Positions 35,117 through 42,982 of a stretch of DNA of 64,000 nucleotides are shown here, piece after piece. Below the pieces are notes generated by a model. That model made no database searches and was not told where the DNA came from. It worked only from the letters and a program-made list of their open reading frames with translations. The first letter of the stretch is position 1; the number at the start of each line of letters is the position of its first letter. Source of the DNA: Paenibacillus agricola (GTDB lineage Bacteria; Bacillota; Bacilli; Paenibacillales; NBRC-103111); the NCBI RefSeq assembly GCF_011440305.1, contig NZ_JAAOIW010000006.1, forward strand, positions 248,001 through 312,000, given 5' to 3'. Both the position numbers and the translations under genes were made by a program.

Positions 35117-35190
35117 CTATTTTCATAACAATATTCTATTGAACTACCCATACATCGCATTATACAATCTAATTGCGTATTATGAAATAG
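35117..35190. promoter_or_regulatory. Divergent promoter with inverted half-sites (possible IclR operator)
   Basis: A promoter for the dehydratase operon is proposed: TTGAAC (35139-35144), 18-base spacer, TACAAT (35163-35168). Flanking it are CTATTTTCATAA (35117-35128) and TTATGAAATAG (35180-35190), which are inverted copies with one base indel. Such symmetric sites on both sides of the promoter suit a regulator that binds as dimers of dimers. Confidence 0.4.
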
Positions 35191-35218
35191 GAAATCTTAA
35201 AATGCAGGAGGTTATTGT

Positions 35219-36376
35219 GTGCTGATCAAGAGCATTGAAGTGTTTCCGCTAAAATTTCAGAATGGCCCTGTATATTTGGGCAACTCCAGCGCATTGCGAG
35301 AGGAACATGATTATTACCTAAAGCCAGAGTACCGGTCGATATATTCCCGCCATTTGGAAACGCTGCTGGTTAAAATCACTACGGAGAGTGGCATCTACGG
35401 CTGGGGCGAGGCTTTAGCACCGGTTGGCCCAGAGGTAACAGGCGAGATTATAGAGCGGCTGTTCAAGCCCTTCTTAATTGGCATGGATGCCAGAGATATC
35501 GATGTCATCTGGAGCAAGCTGTACGACAGCATGAGAGAGCGCGGGTATTTCAGTGGTTTTATGGTCGATGCGATTACAGCGATTGATGTAGCACTCTGGG
35601 ATATTCTCGGTAAATCGGTGCAGCTGCCGATCTACCAGCTCTTAGGTGGAGCCTACCGCACCAAGCTTCCTGCTTATGTATCGGGCATTCCGAAGCAGAC
35701 AAAGGAGGAGCGCATCGAGCTTGCGCTTGAATGGAAGGCCAAGGGCTTTAAGGCTATTAAGCTGCATTTGGGCTTCGGCGTTCGTGAAGATGCAGAGATA
35801 GCCGCTTATATGCGTGAAGCGCTGGGCGAGGATTTCAGGCTAATGATCGATGTTCATTGGCAATATACCGTTTCCGAAGCGATCCAATTGGGACGCAAGC
35901 TGGAAAAGCTCGATATCGAGTTTCTAGAGGCGCCAACGGTACCTGAGGATATTGAGGGAACAGCGGAGATTGCCCGCGCGCTGGACATGGCAGTGGCGAT
36001 TGGAGAGGCCAAACGGACGCGTTATCAGTTTAAAGATAGGTTAGTACGGCGGGCAGGCGACATTTTGCAGCCGGACGTAGGGCGCACAGGAATTACGGAG
36101 CTGAGAAAAATCGCGAACATGGCCGAGGCGTTCAATATTCCTATCGCTCCCCATTTGAGCGTAGGGCAAGGGATTTGTATCGCAGCTACATTGCATTGCA
36201 GTGCGGCGATCTCCAATTTTTTAATTCTGGAGTATCAGCCAACCGTGCTCGATGCCGTTAATCCGTTGCTAAAGAAGCCGATTGTTTGCGAGCAAGGCTA
36301 TTATTTGCTCCCGGAGGGCCCCGGCTTGGGCGTGGAAATCGATGAAGACCAGCTGCGGCAGATGATGGACATATAG
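35219..36376 (+). CDS. Enolase-superfamily acid-sugar dehydratase (mandelate racemase-like)
   Basis: A 385-residue cytoplasmic enzyme with an N-terminal capping domain and a C-terminal barrel. Metal ligands are Asp211, Glu237 and Glu263 (MIDVH, FLEAP, IGEA); the Asp-x-His at 211/213 plus His312 (PHLSVGQG) match the D-galactonate dehydratase type of catalytic pair, with Lys181-x-His183 on strand two. These enzymes dehydrate aldonic or uronic acids to 2-keto-3-deoxy acids. The exact acid sugar is unknown. Start is GTG after AGGAGG. It begins a set with a DapA-superfamily gene and a 2-hydroxyacid dehydrogenase, opposite an IclR regulator. Confidence 0.87.
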   Translation: MLIKSIEVFPLKFQNGPVYLGNSSALREEHDYYLKPEYRSIYSRHLETLLVKITTESGIYGWGEALAPVGPEVTGEIIERLFKPFLIGMDARDIDVIWSKLYDSMRERGYFSGFMVDAITAIDVALWDILGKSVQLPIYQLLGGAYRTKLPAYVSGIPKQTKEERIELALEWKAKGFKAIKLHLGFGVREDAEIAAYMREALGEDFRLMIDVHWQYTVSEAIQLGRKLEKLDIEFLEAPTVPEDIEGTAEIARALDMAVAIGEAKRTRYQFKDRLVRRAGDILQPDVGRTGITELRKIANMAEAFNIPIAPHLSVGQGICIAATLHCSAAISNFLILEYQPTVLDAVNPLLKKPIVCEQGYYLLPEGPGLGVEIDEDQLRQMMDI

Positions 36377-36530
36377 CAAATGATGAACAAATAAAGGCTT
36401 GATGGATTTTTAAATCAATTAACTGGAGCTTTTTCAGCTCTTTCATCCGCGAGATGGTCAGGGGCTCCATACTGTTCATGCACTGGTTTGAGCGTTAAGT
36501 CCAAATAAATATAAATGGAGGTTACACACG

Positions 36531-37469
36531 ATGGGACAAAGTAATGTGAAATTAGAAGGGATTTACCCGATTCTGGCCACACCCTTCACAGCTACGGGTG
36601 AAGTAGACGAAAGCAGCCTGCGCGAGCTTGTGAAATTCCAGCTGCATGCTAAGGTGGATGGGATCGCTCTATTCGGTATGGCAAGCGAGATGTACACTTT
36701 GCTGGACGATGAAAAAGCGAGAATCGCCGAAATTGTAGTCGATGAAGTGAAGGGACAGGTTCCGCTTGTATTTGGCAGTGGGCATACCGGCCTTGAGGTA
36801 GCTGTGCAATTAAGCAAGCGTGCAGAGCAAGCAGGCGCAGATGCCTTAATGGTGCTGCCTCCGTACATGGCGAAGCCGGATGGAAAGCGGCTTTATGATT
36901 ATTTTGCCGCGATAGCGAAGGCGGTCGATATTCCGATCATGATTCAGGATGCCCCGCTTGCGAGCGGCGTCAATATGCCAGCAGCCTTGCTGGCACGTTT
37001 ATCCAAAGACTTCGAGAACATCGCCTACGTCAAAGTGGAGGCGCCGCCAACAACCTTGAAGGTAACCGAGGTGCTGGAACAATCGGAAGGGCGTTTGACG
37101 GTATTTGGTGGGATGAACGGGCTCTATTTCTATGAAGAGCTGGGACGGGGGGCTGTGGGTACGATGCCTGCTTGCGAATTTCCGGAGGTATGCGTAGCCA
37201 TTTATCAAGCTTTCAAATCAGGGGATGTCGAGACAGCACGCCGAACCTTTTATCAATACTTGCCGTTTATGAGAATTGGGACACTACCTGGTTATGCGAT
37301 GAGCATCCATAAGGAAGTACTGCGAATGGGTGGTGTGATTGAATCCGCTTACGTCCGTAACCCCAATGCCCCAATTGATGAACGCATCCGCCAAGAAGCG
37401 CTGGATACGCTGAAGGATCTGGATCTGCTCGCTTTGAGATGGAATGAAGTGAAGGCGTTGAGGGTATAA
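36531..37469 (+). CDS. DapA-superfamily lyase or dehydratase for a keto-deoxy sugar acid
   Basis: A 312-residue Schiff-base class I enzyme with the DHDPS/NAL barrel. The imine-forming lysine is Lys168 in AYVKVEAPP. Where true DapA has its catalytic Tyr (LYNVP), this protein has MIQDAP (Gln139-Asp140), so it is not a dihydrodipicolinate synthase. A QDAP segment is, from memory, found in 2-keto-3-deoxy-pentonate dehydratases of this superfamily, which fits the dehydratase gene just upstream. Substrate assignment remains inferred. TGGAGGT lies nine bases before the ATG. Confidence 0.85.
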   Translation: MGQSNVKLEGIYPILATPFTATGEVDESSLRELVKFQLHAKVDGIALFGMASEMYTLLDDEKARIAEIVVDEVKGQVPLVFGSGHTGLEVAVQLSKRAEQAGADALMVLPPYMAKPDGKRLYDYFAAIAKAVDIPIMIQDAPLASGVNMPAALLARLSKDFENIAYVKVEAPPTTLKVTEVLEQSEGRLTVFGGMNGLYFYEELGRGAVGTMPACEFPEVCVAIYQAFKSGDVETARRTFYQYLPFMRIGTLPGYAMSIHKEVLRMGGVIESAYVRNPNAPIDERIRQEALDTLKDLDLLALRWNEVKALRV

Positions 37470-37494
37470 AAGCTCTCGTTTCATAAAAATGCAA

Positions 37495-37526
37495 GGTGCC
37501 GGTTCTCTCAGGAGGGCTGGCTTTTT
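37495..37526 (+). terminator. Weak terminator after the DapA-like gene
   Basis: GCCGG / CTGGC short stem followed by TTTTT, 27 bases past the stop. May only partly end transcription before the dehydrogenase gene. Confidence 0.45.
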
Positions 37527-37686
37527 GTGCGGGCGGCAGGATAAGGCGGCGAGGGTGCGATTATAACGAGAAGAAGCTTAAGAAAAATAGAGCGCCGTTC
37601 AATGATCTTTCGGACGGTTTTAGGGCCAGAATATGGTAAACTGGAATAAAAGCTATCCAGCTTTCCAAATGAAGGAGGATGCACAT

Positions 37687-38649
37687 ATGAGTAGCAAGCT
37701 TCGCTGCGCCGTATTGGATGATTATCAACAGGTTGCACTGGACATGGGTGATTGGTCGGCTATTGCTGACCAGGTAGAGGTTACTGTCTTTAATGAGCAT
37801 GTTGATGAAGAGGATACACTTGTTAACATGCTTAATGATTACGATATCATCGTTATTATGCGTGAGCGCACGCCTTTTCGGGCGCCGCTGCTTGCGCGTC
37901 TGCCTCGCTTGAAGCTGCTGGTCACAACGGGGATGCGCAATGCCTCCATCGACCTCGCCGCCGCGACTGCGCAAGGCGTTGTGGTTTGTGGCACAACGGG
38001 CAGCGAGTCTACGGCAGAGCTGGCCTGGGCCTTGATTCTTGGGCTTGCCCGCAATATTGTGCAGGAGCATAATGCGATTCGCGCGAATGGCCCGTGGCAA
38101 AGCACCATCGGGATGGATCTAGGCGGCAAGCGGCTAGGGCTGCTCGGGCTTGGCAAGATCGGCAGCCGGATGGCGCGGATAGGCCTGGCATTTGGCATGG
38201 AGGTGACGGCATGGAGCCAGAACTTGACCCAAGAGCGCGCCGATGAAGCAGGCGTGCATCTGGCAGCGTCTAAAGAAGAGCTGCTGGAAACCAGCGACTT
38301 CGTCTCCATCCATCTTGTGCTGGGTGATCGCACACGCGGCTTGCTTGGCGCCGATGAGCTGAAGCGCATGCGCGCATCCGCATATCTCATCAACACCTCC
38401 CGCGCTCCGATTGTCGACCAGAAGGCGCTGGTCCATGCGCTGGAGAACCGATGGATCGCCGGTGCGGGACTCGACGTATTTGAGGTGGAGCCTTTGCCGC
38501 AGGATGATCCCTTCAGAACGCTGCCGAATGTTCTAACCACACCGCATCTTGGCTACGTATCACACAAAAACTATGATACCTTCTATAAGCATATCGTGGA
38601 GGATATTCAGGCCTTTTTGGCGGGGGAGCCTATCCGTACACTTTCCTAA
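37687..38649 (+). CDS. D-2-hydroxyacid dehydrogenase family protein
   Basis: A 320-residue NAD(P)H-dependent dehydrogenase with an N-terminal substrate domain and central Rossmann domain. Motifs: GLLGLGKIGSRMA for cofactor binding, TSRAPIVDQKAL with the substrate Arg, FEVEPLP with the catalytic Glu, and TPHLGYVS with the catalytic His. Substrates are 2-hydroxy acids and their keto acids; in this cluster it may act on a keto-acid product of the sugar-acid route. GGAGG nine bases before 37687 fixes the start; the open frame extends further upstream without support. A clear terminator follows. Confidence 0.88.
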   Translation: MSSKLRCAVLDDYQQVALDMGDWSAIADQVEVTVFNEHVDEEDTLVNMLNDYDIIVIMRERTPFRAPLLARLPRLKLLVTTGMRNASIDLAAATAQGVVVCGTTGSESTAELAWALILGLARNIVQEHNAIRANGPWQSTIGMDLGGKRLGLLGLGKIGSRMARIGLAFGMEVTAWSQNLTQERADEAGVHLAASKEELLETSDFVSIHLVLGDRTRGLLGADELKRMRASAYLINTSRAPIVDQKALVHALENRWIAGAGLDVFEVEPLPQDDPFRTLPNVLTTPHLGYVSHKNYDTFYKHIVEDIQAFLAGEPIRTLS

Positions 38650-38681
38650 TGATAAATAAGGATTACATGCTGTAATTGTAC

Positions 38682-38717
38682 AAGCCCACAACGCTTAAAA
38701 ACGTGTGGGCTTTCTTT
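38682..38717 (+). terminator. Intrinsic terminator of the dehydratase operon
   Basis: AAGCCCACA / TGTGGGCTT hairpin with TTTCTTT tail, 33 bases past the dehydrogenase stop. Confidence 0.75.
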
Positions 38718-38739
38718 GATAGATGCAAACGCAACTAGA

Positions 38740-39306
38740 TTAAACACCCTCTCTAATTATGGCGTACATATTGACATCCTGATGTTCGCCCTTAGTATAT
38801 AAATGCTTGCGTAATATGCCTTCAAACACCATTCCCGATTTTTCCATTACCCGCGCGGACCCGATGTTAGCCAGATGACATCTAGCTTCTATTCTTACTA
38901 GATTCATATTTTTCCATCCAAAGTCTATGATCTTGCCTACAACCTCCGACATCAGCCCTTGACCCCAAAAGTCTTTGGAGAGCGCATAGCCTAGCTCTGC
39001 TCTTGAATGCGCGATGTTCCAATATACAAATCCGCAGGTTCCAATAAGCTTGCTGGTTTGCTTGTCTTCAATTCCCCAGGGAGCCACCTCATGGTTGTTA
39101 TAGGCCTTCCATACAAACTCGATAAAACGTTTTGTATCGTCCAATGTTTGATGGGTATCCCATGTGGTATATTGGGAAACCACATCGTCTGAACAGTAGG
39201 CATACATGTCGGGCAAGTCGTCGATTTTAAGCTTTCTTATAACGGTTCTATCAGTCTCCAATGTTGCGAGATCACCGAATATATCCTCTATCTTCAAGGA
39301 AATCAC
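38740..39306 (-). CDS. GNAT N-acetyltransferase, RimJ/RimL-like
   Basis: A 188-residue acetyltransferase of the Acetyltransf_3 group: LETDRTVIRKLKIDD at the N-terminus, YWNIAHSRAELGYALSKDFW and GLMSEVVGKIIDF around the acetyl-CoA loop, and GSARVMEKSGMVFEG near the end. Likely acetylates a protein N-terminus or small amine; no target can be named. The start is GTG, eight bases after GGAGAGGAT. It is the first gene of the interruption between the two sugar-acid modules and is more AT-rich than them. Confidence 0.85.
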   Translation of the reverse strand: MISLKIEDIFGDLATLETDRTVIRKLKIDDLPDMYAYCSDDVVSQYTTWDTHQTLDDTKRFIEFVWKAYNNHEVAPWGIEDKQTSKLIGTCGFVYWNIAHSRAELGYALSKDFWGQGLMSEVVGKIIDFGWKNMNLVRIEARCHLANIGSARVMEKSGMVFEGILRKHLYTKGEHQDVNMYAIIREGV

Positions 39307-39364
39307 CTATCCTCTCCTCAGCTTTGATATCTCTTTTTGAGAGCTTTAGCGTCTGCAATCATTG

Positions 39365-40033
39365 TTACGTACGTATGCTTAATAAGCCAGTCAAATCCTT
39401 GCATTCGAATTTTGGTTTCGGTATGCCATCAAATAATGTTTCTTTTTTTCGGTTTATCCATATACTTTCGACCCCCAGTTTATTTGATCCTAGAATATCA
39501 TCAATCTGAGAATCGCCCACATAGTAAACTTCTTCTGGCTGCAAAGATAGCTGAGCTAACATTTTTGCAAAAAATTCAATATTTGGTTTGTAGGCGCATA
39601 GTGATTCAGATGAAAATACAGTAGGGATATGTATGGTATTTCGAGATAAGTCAGCTAATAAAGGCTCGTGGTCACTGTTGGAGCCAATTACTAATTGAAA
39701 TCTGGTGGAAAGCTCAGCAATGACCTCATGTACTTCAGGAAAAGCTTCTCTTCTTCCCAAGGTCTGCAGCATCAGCTTCACATCCTGCTCAGCATTCCCT
39801 TCAATATTGTGGGTTTCATAAAGCTTTTTCAGCCCTATCAGGAAAGCATCAGCTTCGAGCCTGAACGGAACAGTGGCACAAAGCGTGTGATGGATATATT
39901 TCCATTGCCTATAAAATTCATGTGCATCGAACTGGATACGATTTCTTTGTAAAATCTGTTCAGTAGCTGTTATTGAACCATTTCCGGTGCTGACCAATGT
40001 TCCGTAACAATCTAAGATGATTGCCTTCATCAT
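39365..40033 (-). CDS. HAD-family hydrolase, haloacid dehalogenase type
   Basis: A 222-residue Rossmann-fold hydrolase. Motif I is ILDCYGTLVS, with Asp nucleophile and Tyr two residues on, as in haloacid-dehalogenase subtypes (DxYGT). Motif II lies in VIGSNSDHE, motif III near LCAYKPNIEFF with its Lys, and motif IV is VGDSQIDDILGS. Natural substrates of such proteins are usually phosphomonoesters. Start ATG (two in tandem at 40033 and 40030) follows GGGGGAAAT. Next to the GNAT gene on the same strand with a 58-base gap. Confidence 0.85.
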   Translation of the reverse strand: MMKAIILDCYGTLVSTGNGSITATEQILQRNRIQFDAHEFYRQWKYIHHTLCATVPFRLEADAFLIGLKKLYETHNIEGNAEQDVKLMLQTLGRREAFPEVHEVIAELSTRFQLVIGSNSDHEPLLADLSRNTIHIPTVFSSESLCAYKPNIEFFAKMLAQLSLQPEEVYYVGDSQIDDILGSNKLGVESIWINRKKETLFDGIPKPKFECKDLTGLLSIRT

Positions 40034-40069
40034 ATTTCCCCCAGTATAGGCTCCGCTTTTTTCTGTTCC

Positions 40070-40234
40070 TTAAATTCCCCGTTTTTTAATATTCGCGCAA
40101 GCTACCACATATCCTTTAATTCCCATATACTTAGGAGAATTGGTTGCAAAAATAGGCCGGCATGACATGCTACGTAATAGTGGCAGCATTCCATCCTGGG
40201 GGAGTAACGGGCATGTTTTAATAAAAAACCTTGT
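40070..40234 (-). pseudogene. Possible C-terminal remnant of an SDR-type gene
   Basis: On the minus strand about 54 codons read PLLPQDGMLPLLRSM and then KYMGIKGYVVACAN to a TAA. The QDGMLPLLRSM...KGY arrangement resembles the C-terminal end of some short-chain dehydrogenases (EQGALPLLYA...GP...GY). Upstream sequence in the same frame has no recognisable domain. A plus-strand frame (40140-40445) over the same bases has no support. Probably a decayed gene. Confidence 0.35.
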
Positions 40235-40460
40235 GCGAATTTTAGTCTGCATCACGCTAACTTTAGTCATTCTGATTACGTTATGTTCCCGATTATTATT
40301 CGTGCAATTTGAGAAAGCGGGCTTGGAGAGCACCAACGAATTTAACAGAAAAATGCTTTCGGAGTTGGCCTTCAACATTGACTGTATGAATCAATTAGTG
40401 AAAATTAAGTTCTGCGTCAAATACTGGATCGCCCAAAATTGCTGAATGCCTTTAAAACTA

Positions 40461-40817
40461 TTAATGGAAACGTCCGATGATTACAAATATAGCCAGCGCT
40501 AAAAAAGCAATATTAGGGATCGCATTTTTGATCTCGTTTCTCTTAATATGAAGTACGATGGCCAGAGTCAAAATGACTGAAGCCCCTAGTGCCGTTAATG
40601 GTGTAAGCCAAGGGAATATTCCCGTTAATTGAGGCAAAATTAAACCTAAACCCGCCAAAAGATCCATACAACCAACAAATGTTACAAATGCTTTTGAGTA
40701 GTCTCTTACCCAAGGCCACATTCTGTATGTCTTGTCATATTGGAAAACTTTCATACCGCCACCCATCAGGAAAAGCAATGATAATAAGATTTGCACAACC
40801 CATAAAGCTACATTCAT
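40461..40817 (-). CDS. DoxX-family membrane protein
   Basis: A 118-residue protein of four membrane segments: WVVQILLSLLFLMGGGMKVF, a second at TFVGCMDLLAGLGLILP, a third at LGASVILTLAIVLHI and a fourth at NIAFLALAIFVIIG. This is the DoxX-like fold. Relatives are linked to thiosulfate oxidation, quinone chemistry or redox stress, but most have no proven role. It is divergent from an HxlR regulator gene, a common pairing in which the regulator controls the DoxX gene in response to electrophiles. AGGAGTGAGC precedes the ATG. Confidence 0.85.
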   Translation of the reverse strand: MNVALWVVQILLSLLFLMGGGMKVFQYDKTYRMWPWVRDYSKAFVTFVGCMDLLAGLGLILPQLTGIFPWLTPLTALGASVILTLAIVLHIKRNEIKNAIPNIAFLALAIFVIIGRFH

Positions 40818-41051
40818 ACAAGCTCACTCCTCTATTTATAGTAACAAATAACACTCCGCTATCAGTCTCCCAAAACCGAATAATAAACCGACATCGGCGA
40901 GCATTTCAATAACCCAAACGCCCACTTCATTTTGCTTTCTCCTTGAATCAAGTTAAGTTATAGACGTATAATAAGCCCTAAGATCATTAGATGAAAGTAG
41001 GCACTTTTATTAAACGTAGTATATAAAAAGATACCATAAGGAGGATACGGA

Positions 41052-41432
41052 ATGTCTCTTAATTGCAAATACGAAAAAGTGTTAGAAGTCCTTTTGGGGA
41101 AATGGAAAACTGCCATTCTGTACCAGCTTTATTCAAAAGGTACGATGAGATTTGGCGAACTTCAAAGAGCTATTCCGGACATCACCAAAAAAATGCTTAC
41201 CCAGCAATTGAGGGAATTAGAGTATCACGATATCCTTCTTCGAGAGGTATACCACCAAATCCCTCCGAAAGTTGAATACTCCATTTCAGCTTACGGTCAA
41301 GGTCTATTGCCTGTATTACTTGAAATGAATGATTGGGGGATGGCACATATCCAGCATTTGAACGAATTATATGGGGAAGAAGGATCCGTGAAAGCATTCG
41401 TGAGCAGAATAGATGAAATTGCAGGCAAATAA
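41052..41432 (+). CDS. HxlR/MarR-like transcriptional regulator
   Basis: A 126-residue winged-helix regulator of the HxlR family: LLGKWKTAILYQL, MRFGELQRAIPDITKKMLTQ (recognition helix) and the wing PPKVEYSISAYGQGLLPVL. A cysteine at residue 5 (NCKYEKV) matches the redox-sensing cysteine position of HypR/YodB-type members. The intergenic region before it contains AGTAT-ATAAAAAG-ATACC (41018-41034), a rough dyad. AGGAGGAT lies five bases before the ATG. Divergent from the DoxX gene, its likely target. Confidence 0.87.
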   Translation: MSLNCKYEKVLEVLLGKWKTAILYQLYSKGTMRFGELQRAIPDITKKMLTQQLRELEYHDILLREVYHQIPPKVEYSISAYGQGLLPVLLEMNDWGMAHIQHLNELYGEEGSVKAFVSRIDEIAGK

Positions 41433-41776
41433 GTTGGCTCTCACATCATCCATATCGGTGAATTTTATTATAGCTCTGTCACCAGCTACCCAATCCAATA
41501 ACCCCGTTGTATCTTCATACAAAGGCTCCTTGCCTATTTTCTCTTTAGCTTCATTCCACTGTGAAAGACAATTCGGAAATAGCCCTTGCTATGCAGGTTG
41601 AAAGTCACCCTATCTTCATTTTCAAAACAGAAGCTCGGTGCATTCCATTTAATGTGTTCACTTATTTGTTCATTTGCACTTAAAATGATTTTTCGAACCT
41701 CCTCTATTTCTTTCTTTAGGGGATGTTCGAGATTATTCATATATTCAACTATTTGTTGATGGCCCGATAATTTCAA
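41433..41776 (-). pseudogene. DUF1801 (YdhG-like) gene broken by frameshift and 3' truncation
   Basis: From TTG 41776, 80 codons encode a normal DUF1801 start (SGHQQIVEYMNNLEHPLKK, EHIKWNAPSFCFENEDRVTF, RIVFHSGMK) and then hit a stop. In the next frame the family sequence goes on: AKEKIGKEPLYEDTTGLLDW and VAGDRAIIKFTDMDDVRAN. Restoring one A in AAG joins the two. After DVRAN the family tail is missing and the sequence meets the end of the HxlR gene. DUF1801 proteins resemble the iron-sulfur scaffold IscU-like fold of frataxin; function unknown. Confidence 0.75.
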
Positions 41777-42050
41777 CTTCCTTGCCTCCTTTCAAACCTC
41801 CATACATGCTTTCTTGAGATTTGATCCACAGGTGGATAAACCAATATGCGCCCACTTTTAACTCACCGTCCACCATACAAGAACAAGAATAAAGGCAGTC
41901 TCTTTGTATGATCCTGCTCTTTAAATATTGGATCAATTTCAATAAATATTGAACTTTTTGCGGATTTTTGTGCGGTATACTAAATGCATTCAAATCGTAG
42001 CCATATAATTCTGGTAGAGGGAGCTTCCTTATACCAATGAGGTGAAAAGT

Positions 42051-42884
42051 GTGAGATTGCAGGGCAAAACAGCTTTAATTACGGGTGGCGCCAAGGGGAT
42101 TGGAAAAGGCATTGCCACTCGTTTTATCGAGGAAGGTGCCGATGTCATCATCGTGGACATGGACCGGGTGAATGGTGAGGAAACTGCCAATGAGCTTGGG
42201 CAGGGTGGAGGCAGCATTCAATTTGTAGAGCTTGATGTGTGCAATGAGGACCGGGTGGAGACATTTATGAAGGCCTTGCCCAAGCTCAAGCTCGATATTC
42301 TTGTCAATAATGTAGGCTGGACGGGACTAAGGACGCCAATCGACCAGATGGATCTAAATGATTGGCGGCGTATATTGGACATTAATCTGACGTCGCTGTT
42401 CTTGATGTGCAAGCATGCGGTACCGCTGCTAAAGAGCTCTCAACCTTCAAGCATTGTTAATTTGGCTTCGGTCAACGCGCATACGATGGTTCCAGCTTTA
42501 GGTGCCTATAGCGCATCCAAAGGCGGGGTGCTCGCAATCACCAAGCAATTGGCTGTTGAGCTGGCACCTGAGGGAATACGCGTCAACAGCGTTTCGCCAA
42601 GCATTACTTTCAGGGAAGGCACGCTAAGGCGGAACTCAGCATCAGCTCTTTCAGACAAATCACTTGATTGTTATCCGCTGGGGCGCTTCAGTACGGCGAG
42701 GGATGTCGCCAATGCTGTTTTGTTTTTGGGCTCGGAGGAAGCCGGCTTTATTACCGGGCAGGATTTGTTAATTGATGGCGGCATGACGTCGCAGTCCGTG
42801 TCGGCGATGGTGAGAGATGACCTCCGAGCGGGCTGGAAGTCGGGTATGTATAAGCTGGAGGCTGAACCCGAAGTTGAATCGTAA
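42051..42884 (+). CDS. SDR-family dehydrogenase, first gene of the second sugar module
   Basis: A 277-residue classical short-chain dehydrogenase: TGGAKGIGKGIA (cofactor), LDVCNED, NNVGWTG, NLASVNAHT with catalytic Ser, YSASKGG with Tyr and Lys, and C-terminal ITGQDLLIDGGMT. Likely oxidises a sugar or sugar acid with NAD(P). GAGGTG six bases before GTG 42051 fixes the start; an earlier in-frame GTG at 42042 overlaps that signal. It is followed by an acid-sugar dehydratase 98 bases on and ABC permeases, suggesting a shared catabolic operon. Confidence 0.88.
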   Translation: MRLQGKTALITGGAKGIGKGIATRFIEEGADVIIVDMDRVNGEETANELGQGGGSIQFVELDVCNEDRVETFMKALPKLKLDILVNNVGWTGLRTPIDQMDLNDWRRILDINLTSLFLMCKHAVPLLKSSQPSSIVNLASVNAHTMVPALGAYSASKGGVLAITKQLAVELAPEGIRVNSVSPSITFREGTLRRNSASALSDKSLDCYPLGRFSTARDVANAVLFLGSEEAGFITGQDLLIDGGMTSQSVSAMVRDDLRAGWKSGMYKLEAEPEVES

Positions 42885-42982
42885 GTAACTGGTTGGAAGC
42901 TGATGCTGCGTAGAGCTCGGAGGGCTGCTGAGTGCAGCTCGAAGCTATTGTAAATCCCAAATTGTAGGATGGAGACTCTATC

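Noticed and set aside
37839-38540. 233-codon minus-strand frame in the hydroxyacid dehydrogenase
   Set aside because: Antisense to a gene with clear cofactor and catalytic motifs; Ser/Arg-rich composition typical of shadows.
40140-40445. 101-codon plus-strand frame with a hydrophobic stretch
   Set aside because: No ribosome binding site; the opposite strand carries an SDR-like remnant that explains the bases better.
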